Shown here: piece after piece, positions 1 to 8,128 of the stretch
Position numbering within the stretch: position 1 is the stretch's first letter
Layout of the letters: every line of letters starts with the position of its first letter
Source of the DNA: Bizionia myxarmorum
Lineage (GTDB): Bacteria > Bacteroidota > Bacteroidia > Flavobacteriales > Flavobacteriaceae
Reading direction: 5' to 3'
Assembly: GCF_008086205.1 (NCBI RefSeq)
Contig: NZ_VSKK01000002.1
Coordinates: 1-64,000, forward strand
Length of the DNA stretch: 64,000 nt
Notes under the pieces: generated by a model
Told to the model about the DNA's origin: nothing
What the model saw: the letters and a program-made list of their open reading frames with translations, nothing else
Database searches by the model: none
Translations under genes and position numbers: made by a program

Positions 1-2
1 TA

Positions 3-224
3 GGTGATTTATTAGAGAAATTGACCAAAAATAATATCAGAGCAACTACCTCTAAAGTTTCTGAAACTCTTAAAAGTCAGTTTGACTTAAAAAGCACGAA
101 TGGTGCCTATACTAAATATTATTTAGCATTACAGCCAAGCTCAAATACGTATAAAGTTGAAGAGCTAAAATTGAAAGGTAGATATTATACATTCATGCAA
201 CTGGATTTTATGAGTGAAGAATAG
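3..224 (+). CDS. C-terminal part of an unrecognised gene cut by the window edge
   Basis: The frame is open to the first bases of the window and ends at TAA in 222-224, so only the last 73 residues or so are visible. A TTG at 21 exists inside the frame, but nothing marks it as a real start. The tail carries a pattern V-x3-K-x-K-G-R-x2-T-x5-F near its end. This loosely resembles the end of the second winged-helix domain of Rep_3 plasmid initiators, which would fit the iteron array 400 bases downstream. That is a weak inference; the family was not recognised with confidence. Confidence 0.5.
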   Translation, partial: GDLLEKLTKNNIRATTSKVSETLKSQFDLKSTNGAYTKYYLALQPSSNTYKVEELKLKGRYYTFMQLDFMSEE

Positions 225-282
225 CGTTGATTTGTTGTAGGTCTTAAAAAAGGCTTAATAGTCAATTAGTTAGATGGTAACA

Positions 283-358
283 AAAGGTCAACACGACGTC
301 AACAATTGGGATTGCATGATTATGTATATTTTAATTTGTTGATGCAATGTTGACCTTT
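283..358. repeat. nested inverted repeats in control region
   Basis: AAAGGTCAACA at 283-293 is an exact inverted copy of TGTTGACCTTT at 348-358. Inside it, ATTGCAT at 311-317 pairs with ATGCAAT at 342-348. The two arms together give a dyad of about 76 bases between the end of the partial gene and the iteron array. The arms share the core TCAAC with the downstream repeats, so the same protein could bind both. Function unknown; an operator or origin element is the likeliest reading. Confidence 0.6.
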
Positions 359-367
359 AATTGTTTA

Positions 368-383
368 GTTATCAATTGATAAC
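368..383. promoter_or_regulatory. 16-base perfect palindrome, operator-like
   Basis: GTTATCAATTGATAAC is a perfect 16-base palindrome lying 10 bases after the nested inverted repeat. Its size and symmetry suit a site for a homodimeric DNA-binding protein. No gene starts immediately after it; the next gene starts at 1004. The link to replication or transcription control is inferred only from the neighbouring repeats. Confidence 0.5.
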
Positions 384-628
384 GGAGCTGTCAACAAATC
401 AACAGCATTTTATTGAAAATTTATTTACTCATATCTTTTCCTATCAACAACAAAATTTAAATTGCTAAAAAATGTTAGTTATTAATTATGGAAGAATATA
501 AATTACATGATCAGTACAATTTCATGAATGTCAATTTAAATGGTGTAACACACAAAAAGCTCAAAATAGTTCTTGACAGTTTGGTGTTGACAACAAAAAA
601 AGTCGAAATGACCACATTTGTAGTCTAA

Positions 629-901
629 ATCAACGATGAGATTTTAAAACATCAACGGTGAGATGCTAAATTATCAACGGTGAGATATATTTAACCAACG
701 GTGAGAATATTTTCATCAACGGTGAGATTGCTGGTGTCAACGGTGAGAATATGTTGAAATTGGTTACAGATGTAGTCAAAAAGAGTACAACCGTAACCAT
801 TATCAACGTTGAGATTCCAATTCATCAACGTTGAGATTCCAATTCATCAACGTTGAGATTTTTCAAATCAACGTTGAGATTCTCAAAATCAACCTTGAGT
901 T
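629..901. repeat. iteron-like array, 11 copies of about ATCAACGKTGAGAT
   Basis: Direct repeats begin at 629, 651, 673, 694, 715 and 736 (core CAACGGTGAGA; the first copy has CGATG), then at 802, 824, 846, 867 and 888 (core CAACGTTGAGA; the last copy has CCTTG). Spacing within each block is 21-22 bases, two helical turns, and the gap between blocks is 66 bases, three such units, so all copies face the same side of the helix. Copies in the second block contain the perfect palindrome TCAACGTTGA. This arrangement is typical of plasmid origin iterons. Multi-copy operators for the gene at 1004 are the alternative. With only 7-8 bases between repeats it is not a CRISPR. Confidence 0.8.
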
Positions 902-1003
902 TTTAAGACAAATGTTGTTAACTTTTAAAAGTTTCCTCATTTTAGGTGTTTCCTATTTCAGCATTTAAACCTAACTTCCAGTTTTTAAAAACAACATAGT
1001 TGC

Positions 1004-4000
1004 ATGGCATTATTCCAATCTTCCGTACTTAAATCTCACCTTGCTTTACTTGATGAGAAAACAGTTGAAAAAGCATATAAAAATTATCAAAAATACTTCT
1101 GGAATGCTACCATTCAAGAAAATATAAAGAGTGCCAAAGAGGAACAATATCAAGCTACATTTTTACATGAATTATTCGTTAATATTTTAGGCTATACGCT
1201 GTTTCCAAACCCGAAAGCTAACCTGACAACGGAATTTAAGAATGAAAAAAATGCCCGCAAAGCAGATGGTGCTATTTCAAAGGATGGTGCAGTAGTTGGT
1301 GTTATAGAGTTAAAAGGAACTAATACCAAAGATTTAGAAAGCATTCGTAAACAGGCGTTTGATTATAAAGCCAACCATAAAGGTTGTGTTTATATTATAA
1401 CTTCCAATTTTGAAAAGCTTCGGTTTTATATTAATGATGCAACCGAATTTGAGGAGTTCGATTTGTTCACACTCTCCAGAGAACGTTTTAATTTACTGTA
1501 TCTGTGTCTTTATATTGACAAAATTTTAAACCATGTACCGCTCAAAATTAAAGAAGCGTCTATTGCAGAAGAAGAGCAAATTACCAAAGCATTTTATAAA
1601 GATTACTCCATTTTCAAAAGGGAATTATACCGTGATTTAGTTAAGAGGAATTCTAAAACGGTTACCAATAAATTAATCCAACTAAATCATATAGACCACG
1701 ATGCGGATATTTTAAGCCTTGAAAAGAATGTCAAGCTCACGCTCTTTAAAAAGTCACAAAAGTTAATAGACCGTTTTCTGTTTATCTTTTTTGCCGAAGA
1801 TAGAATGCTATTACCTTCCAATTCATCCTTACAAATTTTAAACAAATGGAAAGACGATTGGGATTTTGGTGATGAACGCCCATTATACGATTTGTTTAAG
1901 CAGTATTTCACTTTTTTAGACATTGGCCGAAAAGGAACTGAAAAACGTGCGGAAATTTATGCGTATAATGGCGGTTTATTTAAACCCGATGCTATTTTAG
2001 ATGCGCTGGAAATTGATAATGATTTATTACATACCTATACGCTCAAACTATCTAATTACGATTTTGAAAGTCAGGTAGACGTTAACATTTTAGGACATAT
2101 TTTTGAAAATTCCTTGAATGAAATTGAAAGCGTAAATGCCGAAATTGAAGGTGGTGATTTTGACAAACAAACCAGTAAACGTAAAAAAGACGGTGTTTTT
2201 TACACACCTAAATACATTACCAAATACATTGTTGAAAACACGGTAGGGAAACTTTGCAATGAGAAGAAAGCTGAACTTGGTTTTGATGAAGAACAATACT
2301 TTAAAGGACGTAAAAACCGTAATAAAAGTACCATTGAAAATCTGGTAAACATCTTGGATACCTATCGGAATTGGCTATTGCAACTTACCATTTGCGACCC
2401 AGCCTGTGGTTCTGGAGCATTTTTAAACCAAGCACTGGATTTCCTGATTAAAGAGCATACCTATATTGATGAACTAAAAACAAGAATTTTAGGAGGTGGT
2501 TTACAGTTTCCCGATATAGAAAACACCATTTTGGAAAACAATATTTACGGTGTCGATTTAAACGAAGAATCTGTGGAAATTGCCAAGCTCTCCTTATGGT
2601 TACGTACCGCACAACCACGACGTAAATTGAATGATTTAAGTAGTAATATTAAATGTGGAAACAGTTTAATTGATGATAAGAAAGTGGCAGGCGATAAGGC
2701 TTTTAAATGGAATGCCGAATTTCCTGATGTGTTTAGAAAAGGAGGTTTTGATGTCGTGATTGGGAATCCGCCTTATGTAAGACAGGAGTTGTTGAATCAA
2801 ATTGAAAAAATATATTTGATAAAAACATATAAGGTAGGAAACGGAACTGCTGATTTATATGTTTACTTCTATGAAAAGGCAATTAACCTTTTAAACAATG
2901 GAGGATTTTTAGGGTTCATAACACCGAATAAATATATCAAAACAAATTATGGTAAGAATCTTAGAGAATTTCTTTCCAAAAGTGGAATCCTAAAAATAAT
3001 TGATTTTGGAGAATTATCAGTGTTTTCAGATGCAGCCACATTTCCTAGCATTTTAATTAGTAGAAGTAGGTGCGATAATGATTTTTTTAACTTTAAACAA
3101 ATAACTTCATTGAAGGATATTCAAGTTGAAATTAATAATGAGGCAAATAATATTCGTGTTGCAACTAAATCCTTAATGAAGTCCGAATGGAGATTTATTG
3201 AAGAAGAACAAAGTGAGTTAATTACTAAAATGACTGTGAATTCAACTTCATTAGGGAACTTAGTAAATATCAAGCGTGGTGTTCTAACTGGTTATAACGA
3301 AGCTTTTATCATTGACGAACCAACAAAGATAAAACTCATAGATGATGATTTTAAAAGCGCTGAAATTATAAAACCTTTCCTTTCCGGGAAGGATATTCGT
3401 AAAAATCAAAAAAATTTCAGAGATCAATTCTTGATTTTTACCCGCAGAGGAGTAGATATTAGCAGATATCCAGCAATTAAAAAACATCTATCGAAATTCG
3501 AAAAAAGATTGACTCCAGGGATAAAGGGAGGTAGAAAAAAAGGCGAATATGAATGGTATGAAATCCAAGATTCGGTTGCTTATTACGAAATGTTTGAGAA
3601 TAATAAAATTATTTATCCTGAAATGGCAATGGAATCGAGATTCACTTATGACATTGAAAATTTTTATACAAATAACAAGTGCTTCATTTTTAATTATCCA
3701 AACTCATCTTTGAGCGCATTACTAAATTCAAAACTAATCTGGTTTTATTTAAAAAATTCTTGTTCTGTTTTGGGCGACCCAAATAATGGTGGAAGACTTG
3801 AACTAAGGTCTAACTATATGACAGAAATCCCAATAAACAATTTATTCATTTCTCAAGGAGATAACTTTAAGATACTCGCAGATAAATCAATTGAACTAAC
3901 AATATCAAAAATTGAGATTATTAGTTCATTCAAGGACTACTTGAAATCAACTTTATGTTTTGAAAAATTTACACGAAAATTAGAATGCTGGCACGACATA

Positions 4001-4258
4001 TTTTTCAGCGAATTCATTAAGGAACTTCATAAGGTTATAAAAAACACCAATAAAGAAAGAGCAAGGGAAAACCTTGACATAACTCCAGCTCTCACTAAAA
4101 AAGACGAGTTTGAATGGATGGAACTCTTTGAGGAAAACAAGAAAAAAGCCAATGAACTTCAAGCTCAAATAAACCAAACAGAACAAGAAATAGATGCTAT
4201 GGTTTATGAGTTGTATGGCTTGACAGAAGAGGAAATTGCAATAGTAGAAAACTCTTGA
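1004..4258 (+). CDS. type IIG restriction-modification enzyme (Eco57I-like)
   Basis: This single-chain enzyme should both cut and methylate DNA. The N-terminus has a PD-(D/E)xK nuclease signature, D88 followed by E102-L-K104. The middle is an N6-adenine methyltransferase with motif I CDPACGSG at 464-471 and motif IV NPPY at 588-591. The last 350 residues or so resemble a TaqI-type target-recognition domain and end in a charged, probably coiled-coil helix. At 1084 residues it has the usual size for type IIG enzymes. It stands alone, with no separate specificity subunit. The ATG at 1004 lies 102 bases after the iteron-like array. The SRAP gene follows after 78 bases. Recognition sequence cannot be told from the protein. 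Confidence 0.9.
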   Translation: MALFQSSVLKSHLALLDEKTVEKAYKNYQKYFWNATIQENIKSAKEEQYQATFLHELFVNILGYTLFPNPKANLTTEFKNEKNARKADGAISKDGAVVGVIELKGTNTKDLESIRKQAFDYKANHKGCVYIITSNFEKLRFYINDATEFEEFDLFTLSRERFNLLYLCLYIDKILNHVPLKIKEASIAEEEQITKAFYKDYSIFKRELYRDLVKRNSKTVTNKLIQLNHIDHDADILSLEKNVKLTLFKKSQKLIDRFLFIFFAEDRMLLPSNSSLQILNKWKDDWDFGDERPLYDLFKQYFTFLDIGRKGTEKRAEIYAYNGGLFKPDAILDALEIDNDLLHTYTLKLSNYDFESQVDVNILGHIFENSLNEIESVNAEIEGGDFDKQTSKRKKDGVFYTPKYITKYIVENTVGKLCNEKKAELGFDEEQYFKGRKNRNKSTIENLVNILDTYRNWLLQLTICDPACGSGAFLNQALDFLIKEHTYIDELKTRILGGGLQFPDIENTILENNIYGVDLNEESVEIAKLSLWLRTAQPRRKLNDLSSNIKCGNSLIDDKKVAGDKAFKWNAEFPDVFRKGGFDVVIGNPPYVRQELLNQIEKIYLIKTYKVGNGTADLYVYFYEKAINLLNNGGFLGFITPNKYIKTNYGKNLREFLSKSGILKIIDFGELSVFSDAATFPSILISRSRCDNDFFNFKQITSLKDIQVEINNEANNIRVATKSLMKSEWRFIEEEQSELITKMTVNSTSLGNLVNIKRGVLTGYNEAFIIDEPTKIKLIDDDFKSAEIIKPFLSGKDIRKNQKNFRDQFLIFTRRGVDISRYPAIKKHLSKFEKRLTPGIKGGRKKGEYEWYEIQDSVAYYEMFENNKIIYPEMAMESRFTYDIENFYTNNKCFIFNYPNSSLSALLNSKLIWFYLKNSCSVLGDPNNGGRLELRSNYMTEIPINNLFISQGDNFKILADKSIELTISKIEIISSFKDYLKSTLCFEKFTRKLECWHDIFFSEFIKELHKVIKNTNKERARENLDITPALTKKDEFEWMELFEENKKKANELQAQINQTEQEIDAMVYELYGLTEEEIAIVENS

Positions 4259-4336
4259 AAGCTTTAAAAAAAAGTCAGCCGAATAATTTTAATAGTAAGT
4301 ATCAAATCTTGTTATTCCATATATAAATTAAATCCC

Positions 4337-5074
4337 ATGTGTTTTCATACCAGCACCACATTTAAAACTAAAAAGTTAGAAGCCTTTTATAAAGTTAAAT
4401 TAGGCGATGAGAGCAACCGAGATAATTTTGACAAGCCAAATTACCATCTTAACGGATTCTCCCATCCTAATATGCTTATAATTCCGCAACAGAAGTCTAA
4501 TGTGTTAACTCCAGCAGTTTGGGGCATCGTTCCAAGTGGAAAATCTAAAAGTGATATAAAGCCCTATTTTAAGGAATCGGTTAAATATGGGGGTGGTTTA
4601 AATGCGCGGTCCGAAAAGGTTTTTAAGCATATTATTTATAAAGATTCCATTATGACCAAGCGTTGCATTATTCCCGTTTCAGGTTTCTTTGAGCCACATG
4701 ACCAAAAAGGAAAGAAATATCCTTTCTATATTACAACTAAAAATGAAGAACCAATTTCTTTGGCTGGGTTATATACCATTATTGATACGGTTGTTACATT
4801 CACCATATTAACGAAAGAAGCATCACCACTTTTTGAGAAAATACACAATAAGAAAAAGAGACAACCCCTAATTTTGGATATTGAAAACGCACATAATTGG
4901 CTTTCTGTAGATTTAAATGAGTCTGACATTCACGAACTCCTTAATGTTGACTATACTGAAAGTACATTAAACGCTTATACGGTTAATAAAGAACTATTTA
5001 GTCCTAAATTTGATAGTAATGTTGAGGGCATTTTGAATCCAGTTAATTACCAGGAGTTAGACCTCAAAGTTTAA
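4337..5074 (+). CDS. SRAP family protein (YedK/HMCES-like abasic-site protein)
   Basis: SRAP proteins cross-link to abasic sites in single-stranded DNA through their N-terminal cysteine and so shield them. Here Cys2 follows the initiator Met, and the other family residues are present: N89 with R91, E119 in the segment SGFFEPH, and H170 just before a QPLIL strand. Length 245 is slightly above the 220 of E. coli YedK. Mobile elements often carry such genes. It sits directly downstream of the type IIG enzyme on the same strand. A decayed second copy lies at about 7585-7905, suggesting an old duplication or repeated insertion here. Confidence 0.9.
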   Translation: MCFHTSTTFKTKKLEAFYKVKLGDESNRDNFDKPNYHLNGFSHPNMLIIPQQKSNVLTPAVWGIVPSGKSKSDIKPYFKESVKYGGGLNARSEKVFKHIIYKDSIMTKRCIIPVSGFFEPHDQKGKKYPFYITTKNEEPISLAGLYTIIDTVVTFTILTKEASPLFEKIHNKKKRQPLILDIENAHNWLSVDLNESDIHELLNVDYTESTLNAYTVNKELFSPKFDSNVEGILNPVNYQELDLKV

Positions 5075-5105
5075 GGTTTTTTTTTGATTTCTACCACAGT
5101 ACTTT

Positions 5106-5119
5106 GTTGTGTGTAGTTA
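5106..5119. repeat. left arm of inverted repeat bounding the secreted-protein module
   Basis: GTTGTGTGTAGTTA here is the inverted copy (13 of 14 bases) of TAATTACACACAAC at 5621-5634. The stop codon of the enclosed gene, 5117-5119, is part of this arm, and the other arm lies 15 bases upstream of its start, so the repeat encloses the gene tightly. Confidence 0.65.
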
Positions 5120-5605
5120 TTTTTTTAGCATTTTTTTAATTTGTTTTTCTAATTCCTTTTTGTCCATTTTAGAATATTTGTCCAAAACATTGTTCCTTTG
5201 GTCAGGTTCCTTTTCTATTAATAGCTTATAATATTCCAGTACTTTATTCATAGATTTTATAGAAGAATCTTTTAAGTCATACTTATTTTCTGTTCTGATT
5301 TTATTTGCTAATTGATTGCTTGTAAACACAATATTAATTTCGTCATAATATTTGTATTTCCTATCAGTGTCCATAAATTCCTTTAACGCTGAAAAATTCA
5401 CAGGGAAGTTCGGGTATTTCACAAACTGATAAGTTATATAATCCGCGGATTTTGACACAAATTCTTTGTCGGCTTGTTCAACTGGATTAGTCGAAAGCCA
5501 TTCGATTCCAGCCAGTATTTCAGATTCAGATTTTATATCTATCTGTCCGAATATTTTAAATTGCACAGAAAATATAATTAATAAACTTAATGCTGAAAGT
5601 TTCAT
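5117..5605 (-). CDS. secreted protein of unknown function
   Basis: No family was recognised. The 162-residue product starts with a signal peptide (MKLSALSLL, hydrophobic to about residue 16, likely cleaved after FGQ at 21). The mature part is hydrophilic, mainly helical, and ends in a strongly lysine-rich tail. The start at 5605 is the one that gives a complete signal peptide. The gene is oriented against the SRAP gene and is closely bounded by inverted repeats, so it looks like a small movable module rather than part of an operon. Confidence 0.65.
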   Translation of the reverse strand: MKLSALSLLIIFSVQFKIFGQIDIKSESEILAGIEWLSTNPVEQADKEFVSKSADYITYQFVKYPNFPVNFSALKEFMDTDRKYKYYDEINIVFTSNQLANKIRTENKYDLKDSSIKSMNKVLEYYKLLIEKEPDQRNNVLDKYSKMDKKELEKQIKKMLKK

Positions 5606-5620
5606 ATTCGTCTTTTTTTT

Positions 5621-5760
5621 TAATTACACACAACGTTTAGTATATGAAAAGTAGGCGATTTCGAAGCACCAAAATTTCGGTTGAGCACAAACTTTGATAT
5701 GAGCCAAATACCTTGAATTTATTACTGGTTCGCCTATTTTTTATATACATTGTTACCAGC
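5621..5760. repeat. attC-like imperfect inverted repeat between two modules
   Basis: The 140 bases between the secreted-protein gene and the DUF262 gene fold into one long imperfect stem. TATATGAAAAGTAGGCGA at 5641-5658 pairs with TCGCCTATTTTTTATATA at 5730-5747 at 16 of 18 positions, and outside it ACAACG at 5630-5635 faces CATTGT at 5748-5753. The outer ends are in turn repeated at the far ends of the neighbouring modules (5106-5119 and 7351-7360). The structure recalls integron attC sites or a small MITE, but no integrase is in the window and the core sites were not proven. Confidence 0.55.
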
Positions 5761-5765
5761 TTTTT

Positions 5766-6752
5766 TTATTCATTTATCACTTTTGCGATAATACGACCTC
5801 TTGTAATTCTGGCACTTCTACTATTAGTTCCTTGGATAACATTTTTTATATATTCTTGCACGTCAGGTGACATATCTTCTGCCTCCACTTTTGCATAAAA
5901 GCCTTTCAAATTAGTCTCGATTTTTTTGTTATCGTATTTTTTTGACTCCTTAAACTGTCCTCTATGAAGCTCAACGATTAGGGTGAATAAGTCATTCTTT
6001 TTATAAACTCTTGACTTTTCATCGAAATTTAAAGACTCAATTTGATTAAGTATAAACTCAATTTCTGTTTTCAGCTTTTCAGAATCAGGAAACTCATCAT
6101 TGTATTTTTCAAGGAATGTCTCGAATTCTGTTTCAAGATTAAAATAACTTGATAATAAAGTTATAGAAGTTAACAAAGAAAAACCTAGGTCTCTCATTCT
6201 CTTTATATCGTTGTTGGTAAACACTGAATGGTCTTCGAAAAATGAATTTTCAGATAATTCTTCAGCAAACATTTTTAGTGCTCCATCAAATCTTGAATTA
6301 TGAATTTCAACTGCATTTAAAGAGTAATTCGTTGAGTTTATTCGTTGAAAAATAGTTTTAATATTCTCAATTGTTTGTTTCCCTAAATCTCTTATAACGA
6401 CTTCATATTCTAAAAAATCTTCTTGTTGCTGTGGGGTAAGTTTTTCATAAGGCAAAACGTCAGAAGGATATTTAATCTCATCTGAACCAGTAAAATATTG
6501 ATATAAAGTTGAAATTCTTTGTTGACCATCAACAATCATTTCGTTTCCTTCTCCACTAGTAAGATTTACGTCTCCTGCGGCAATGTAAATTTCTGGAAAA
6601 GGGAGACCTTCAAGAACTGTTTGAATAAATGCAATCTTATGTTTATTTGCCCATACTAGTCTTCTCTGAAATTCTGGGCGTGGAATTAATGTTCCATTTT
6701 TAAGACCTGAAAGTAATTTTCTTAATCTTATGTTTGTTCCTGATGTTTTCAT
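5766..6752 (-). CDS. DUF262 (ParB/Srx-fold) domain protein
   Basis: The N-terminus carries the DUF262 landmarks PEFQR at 26-30 and DGQQR at 75-79, the latter in the ParB/sulfiredoxin-like nucleotide-binding fold also found in GmrS of the GmrSD modification-dependent nuclease. The C-terminal half is helical and charged, and the HNH nuclease of GmrD is not visible. At 328 residues it is a stand-alone DUF262 protein. It follows the nucleotidyltransferase gene with two bases between stop and start, so the two are almost certainly cotranslated. A role in defence or DNA modification sensing is inferred from family and setting. Confidence 0.8.
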   Translation of the reverse strand: MKTSGTNIRLRKLLSGLKNGTLIPRPEFQRRLVWANKHKIAFIQTVLEGLPFPEIYIAAGDVNLTSGEGNEMIVDGQQRISTLYQYFTGSDEIKYPSDVLPYEKLTPQQQEDFLEYEVVIRDLGKQTIENIKTIFQRINSTNYSLNAVEIHNSRFDGALKMFAEELSENSFFEDHSVFTNNDIKRMRDLGFSLLTSITLLSSYFNLETEFETFLEKYNDEFPDSEKLKTEIEFILNQIESLNFDEKSRVYKKNDLFTLIVELHRGQFKESKKYDNKKIETNLKGFYAKVEAEDMSPDVQEYIKNVIQGTNSRSARITRGRIIAKVINE

Positions 6753-6754
6753 TT

Positions 6755-7339
6755 TTATTTAATTTCTAATTTGCATTCTGAAATAGATTTTAACTGATAT
6801 TTCTCTAAAAAATGCCAATTTCTATAAAGTCCACCTCTGATTTTGTAAGGCCCAAATTTGTTACTTGAGGTCATTTCATTAAAAAAGTCCCACCACTGAT
6901 TTTGAGTAAAATCAAATTTTGGTGATGTAGGCAACATATCTGGTCTCATCCAGCCTTGGAAATGATATGTAGTAAATTCTTGTTGTTTATTCCAATAACC
7001 TTTGTCCTCTATATAATCATATAGTAGCTTCCAGATATCATCAAATAGGGTTGGAGAAATTATTGCAACATCTATATCTGATTCCTCGCCAAAATCTCTA
7101 TATCTTTTTTTTCCTTTTCTTAAGTTTTCAGAAATGGAGAAACCGAGTTTCCCGGAACCAACTATTAGAACTTCATTTGGATGAATACCAAAATGGTCTG
7201 CAATTGAGCCTTTCAAATCTAAATACTTATCAGAATCTAAAACAAAACTATCTCCAGACGTGATGAACTTTCTGACGACATCTACATCTTTTTTTAATTT
7301 AAGTTCAGATTTGAATTCTTGTATTTTATCTTCAATCAT
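6755..7339 (-). CDS. nucleotidyltransferase-fold protein
   Basis: The product, 194 residues from the ATG at 7339, has the Pol-beta-type nucleotidyltransferase core: GSGKLGFS at 61-68 and the metal-binding strand SDIDVAI at 87-93. Upstream codons in frame (back to 7456) encode a low-complexity leader and run through the repeat at 7351-7364, so 7339 is the better start. It is the first gene of a two-gene unit with the DUF262 protein. Such enzymes are used in CBASS, MNT/HEPN and AbiE-like systems, but no exact match was recognised and the substrate is unknown. Confidence 0.75.
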   Translation of the reverse strand: MIEDKIQEFKSELKLKKDVDVVRKFITSGDSFVLDSDKYLDLKGSIADHFGIHPNEVLIVGSGKLGFSISENLRKGKKRYRDFGEESDIDVAIISPTLFDDIWKLLYDYIEDKGYWNKQQEFTTYHFQGWMRPDMLPTSPKFDFTQNQWWDFFNEMTSSNKFGPYKIRGGLYRNWHFLEKYQLKSISECKLEIK

Positions 7340-7350
7340 TTTGTCTAATT

Positions 7351-7364
7351 GCTGGTAACATGTG
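7351..7364. repeat. outer arm of the inverted repeat bounding the NTase-DUF262 module
   Basis: GCTGGTAACA at 7351-7360 is an exact inverted copy of TGTTACCAGC at 5751-5760, so the two-gene module lies precisely between the arms. The following bases TGTGTGTATG resemble the ends of the neighbouring module. Confidence 0.55.
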
Positions 7365-7584
7365 TGTATGAGTAAGAGTGTGCATATATCTGTATTATAT
7401 ACACCAATTCTTAAATATATATAATTATCTGTCACAACGTAAAAATAATGCAACATTCTGAAAGGACAATAAGGTAAACCATAATCTCAATAAATAAATT
7501 TTAAATATGGATTAAACTAAATTTATTGGTCATGTTCAAATTAAATAGAAATGAATAAAATTTCATGAGATTTATAAATACGAT

Positions 7585-7905
7585 ATTTGAAGCACCTAAT
7601 GTTTAAAGTGTAAGGATAGCAAACTCAAGTTTATCCGCTTATCGCCTCAATATATGATTATAATTTCGTAACAAGAGTCTAATGCGTTAATTCCATCGAT
7701 TGTGGTATCGTAGAAAGAGGAAAAAACTAAAAGTGAAATAAGAACTATTTTAGAGAATCCGTTAAAAATGGAGGTAATTTGAATGCGAGGTCTTATTACA
7801 GGTTTCCTGCATTTTATTTATAAAGATTCCATTTTGACTAAACGTTTTTAAGTTCTGCATCGGGTTTCTTTGAGCCACATAACGAAAAAAGAAAGAGTAT
7901 ATATT
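7585..7905 (+). pseudogene. decayed SRAP gene copy
   Basis: The DNA aligns with the intact SRAP gene. Stretches such as AAGAGTCTAATGCGTTAA, TATTTATAAAGATTCCATT and TTTCTTTGAGCCACATAA match positions 4490-4510, 4632-4652 and 4683-4701 of the intact copy with few changes. Several stops and frameshifts break it, part of the 3' half is deleted, and the bases after it (TAGGTTTTTTGTTTTGATT, from about 7908) resemble the 3' flank of the intact gene at 5073-5090. The match is clear from about 7640 and weaker before that. It is noncoding now. Confidence 0.75.
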
Positions 7906-8099
7906 TTTAGGTTTTTTGTTTTGATTAGTAATATACTTTTTAATGATAAATCGCATTTAATAAAATGATTTCTAGTTTTTTTTACGGTAAAAAATTTAAC
8001 TACTGTGTTAGAGTCGTAAATAAGATAAGATATATTTTAAATGGAAAAGATAGTTGTTAACAATTTTATTGTCACCTGAATTGTCACCTATAAAAATAA

Positions 8100-8128
8100 A
8101 ACCCTGTAAATCAATGATTTACAGGGTT
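8100..8128 (-). terminator. rho-independent terminator of ssrA
   Basis: On the minus strand AACCCTGTAAATCA pairs with TGATTTACAGGGTT to make a near-perfect stem, followed by a U-rich run (TTTATTTTTAT). It starts 5 bases after the tmRNA 3' end. Confidence 0.85.

Noticed and set aside
629..901. CRISPR array reading of the repeats
   Set aside because: Repeat plus spacer is only 21-22 bases with 7-8 bases between cores, and no cas gene is present.
7340..7456. Upstream extension of the nucleotidyltransferase frame
   Set aside because: It passes through the bounding repeat, has low-complexity content and precedes a well-placed ATG at 7339.
1..8100. A second copy of the ssrA 3' end as attachment site
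   Set aside because: No copy of the T-arm sequence was seen left of ssrA in the window; the other end must lie outside if it exists.
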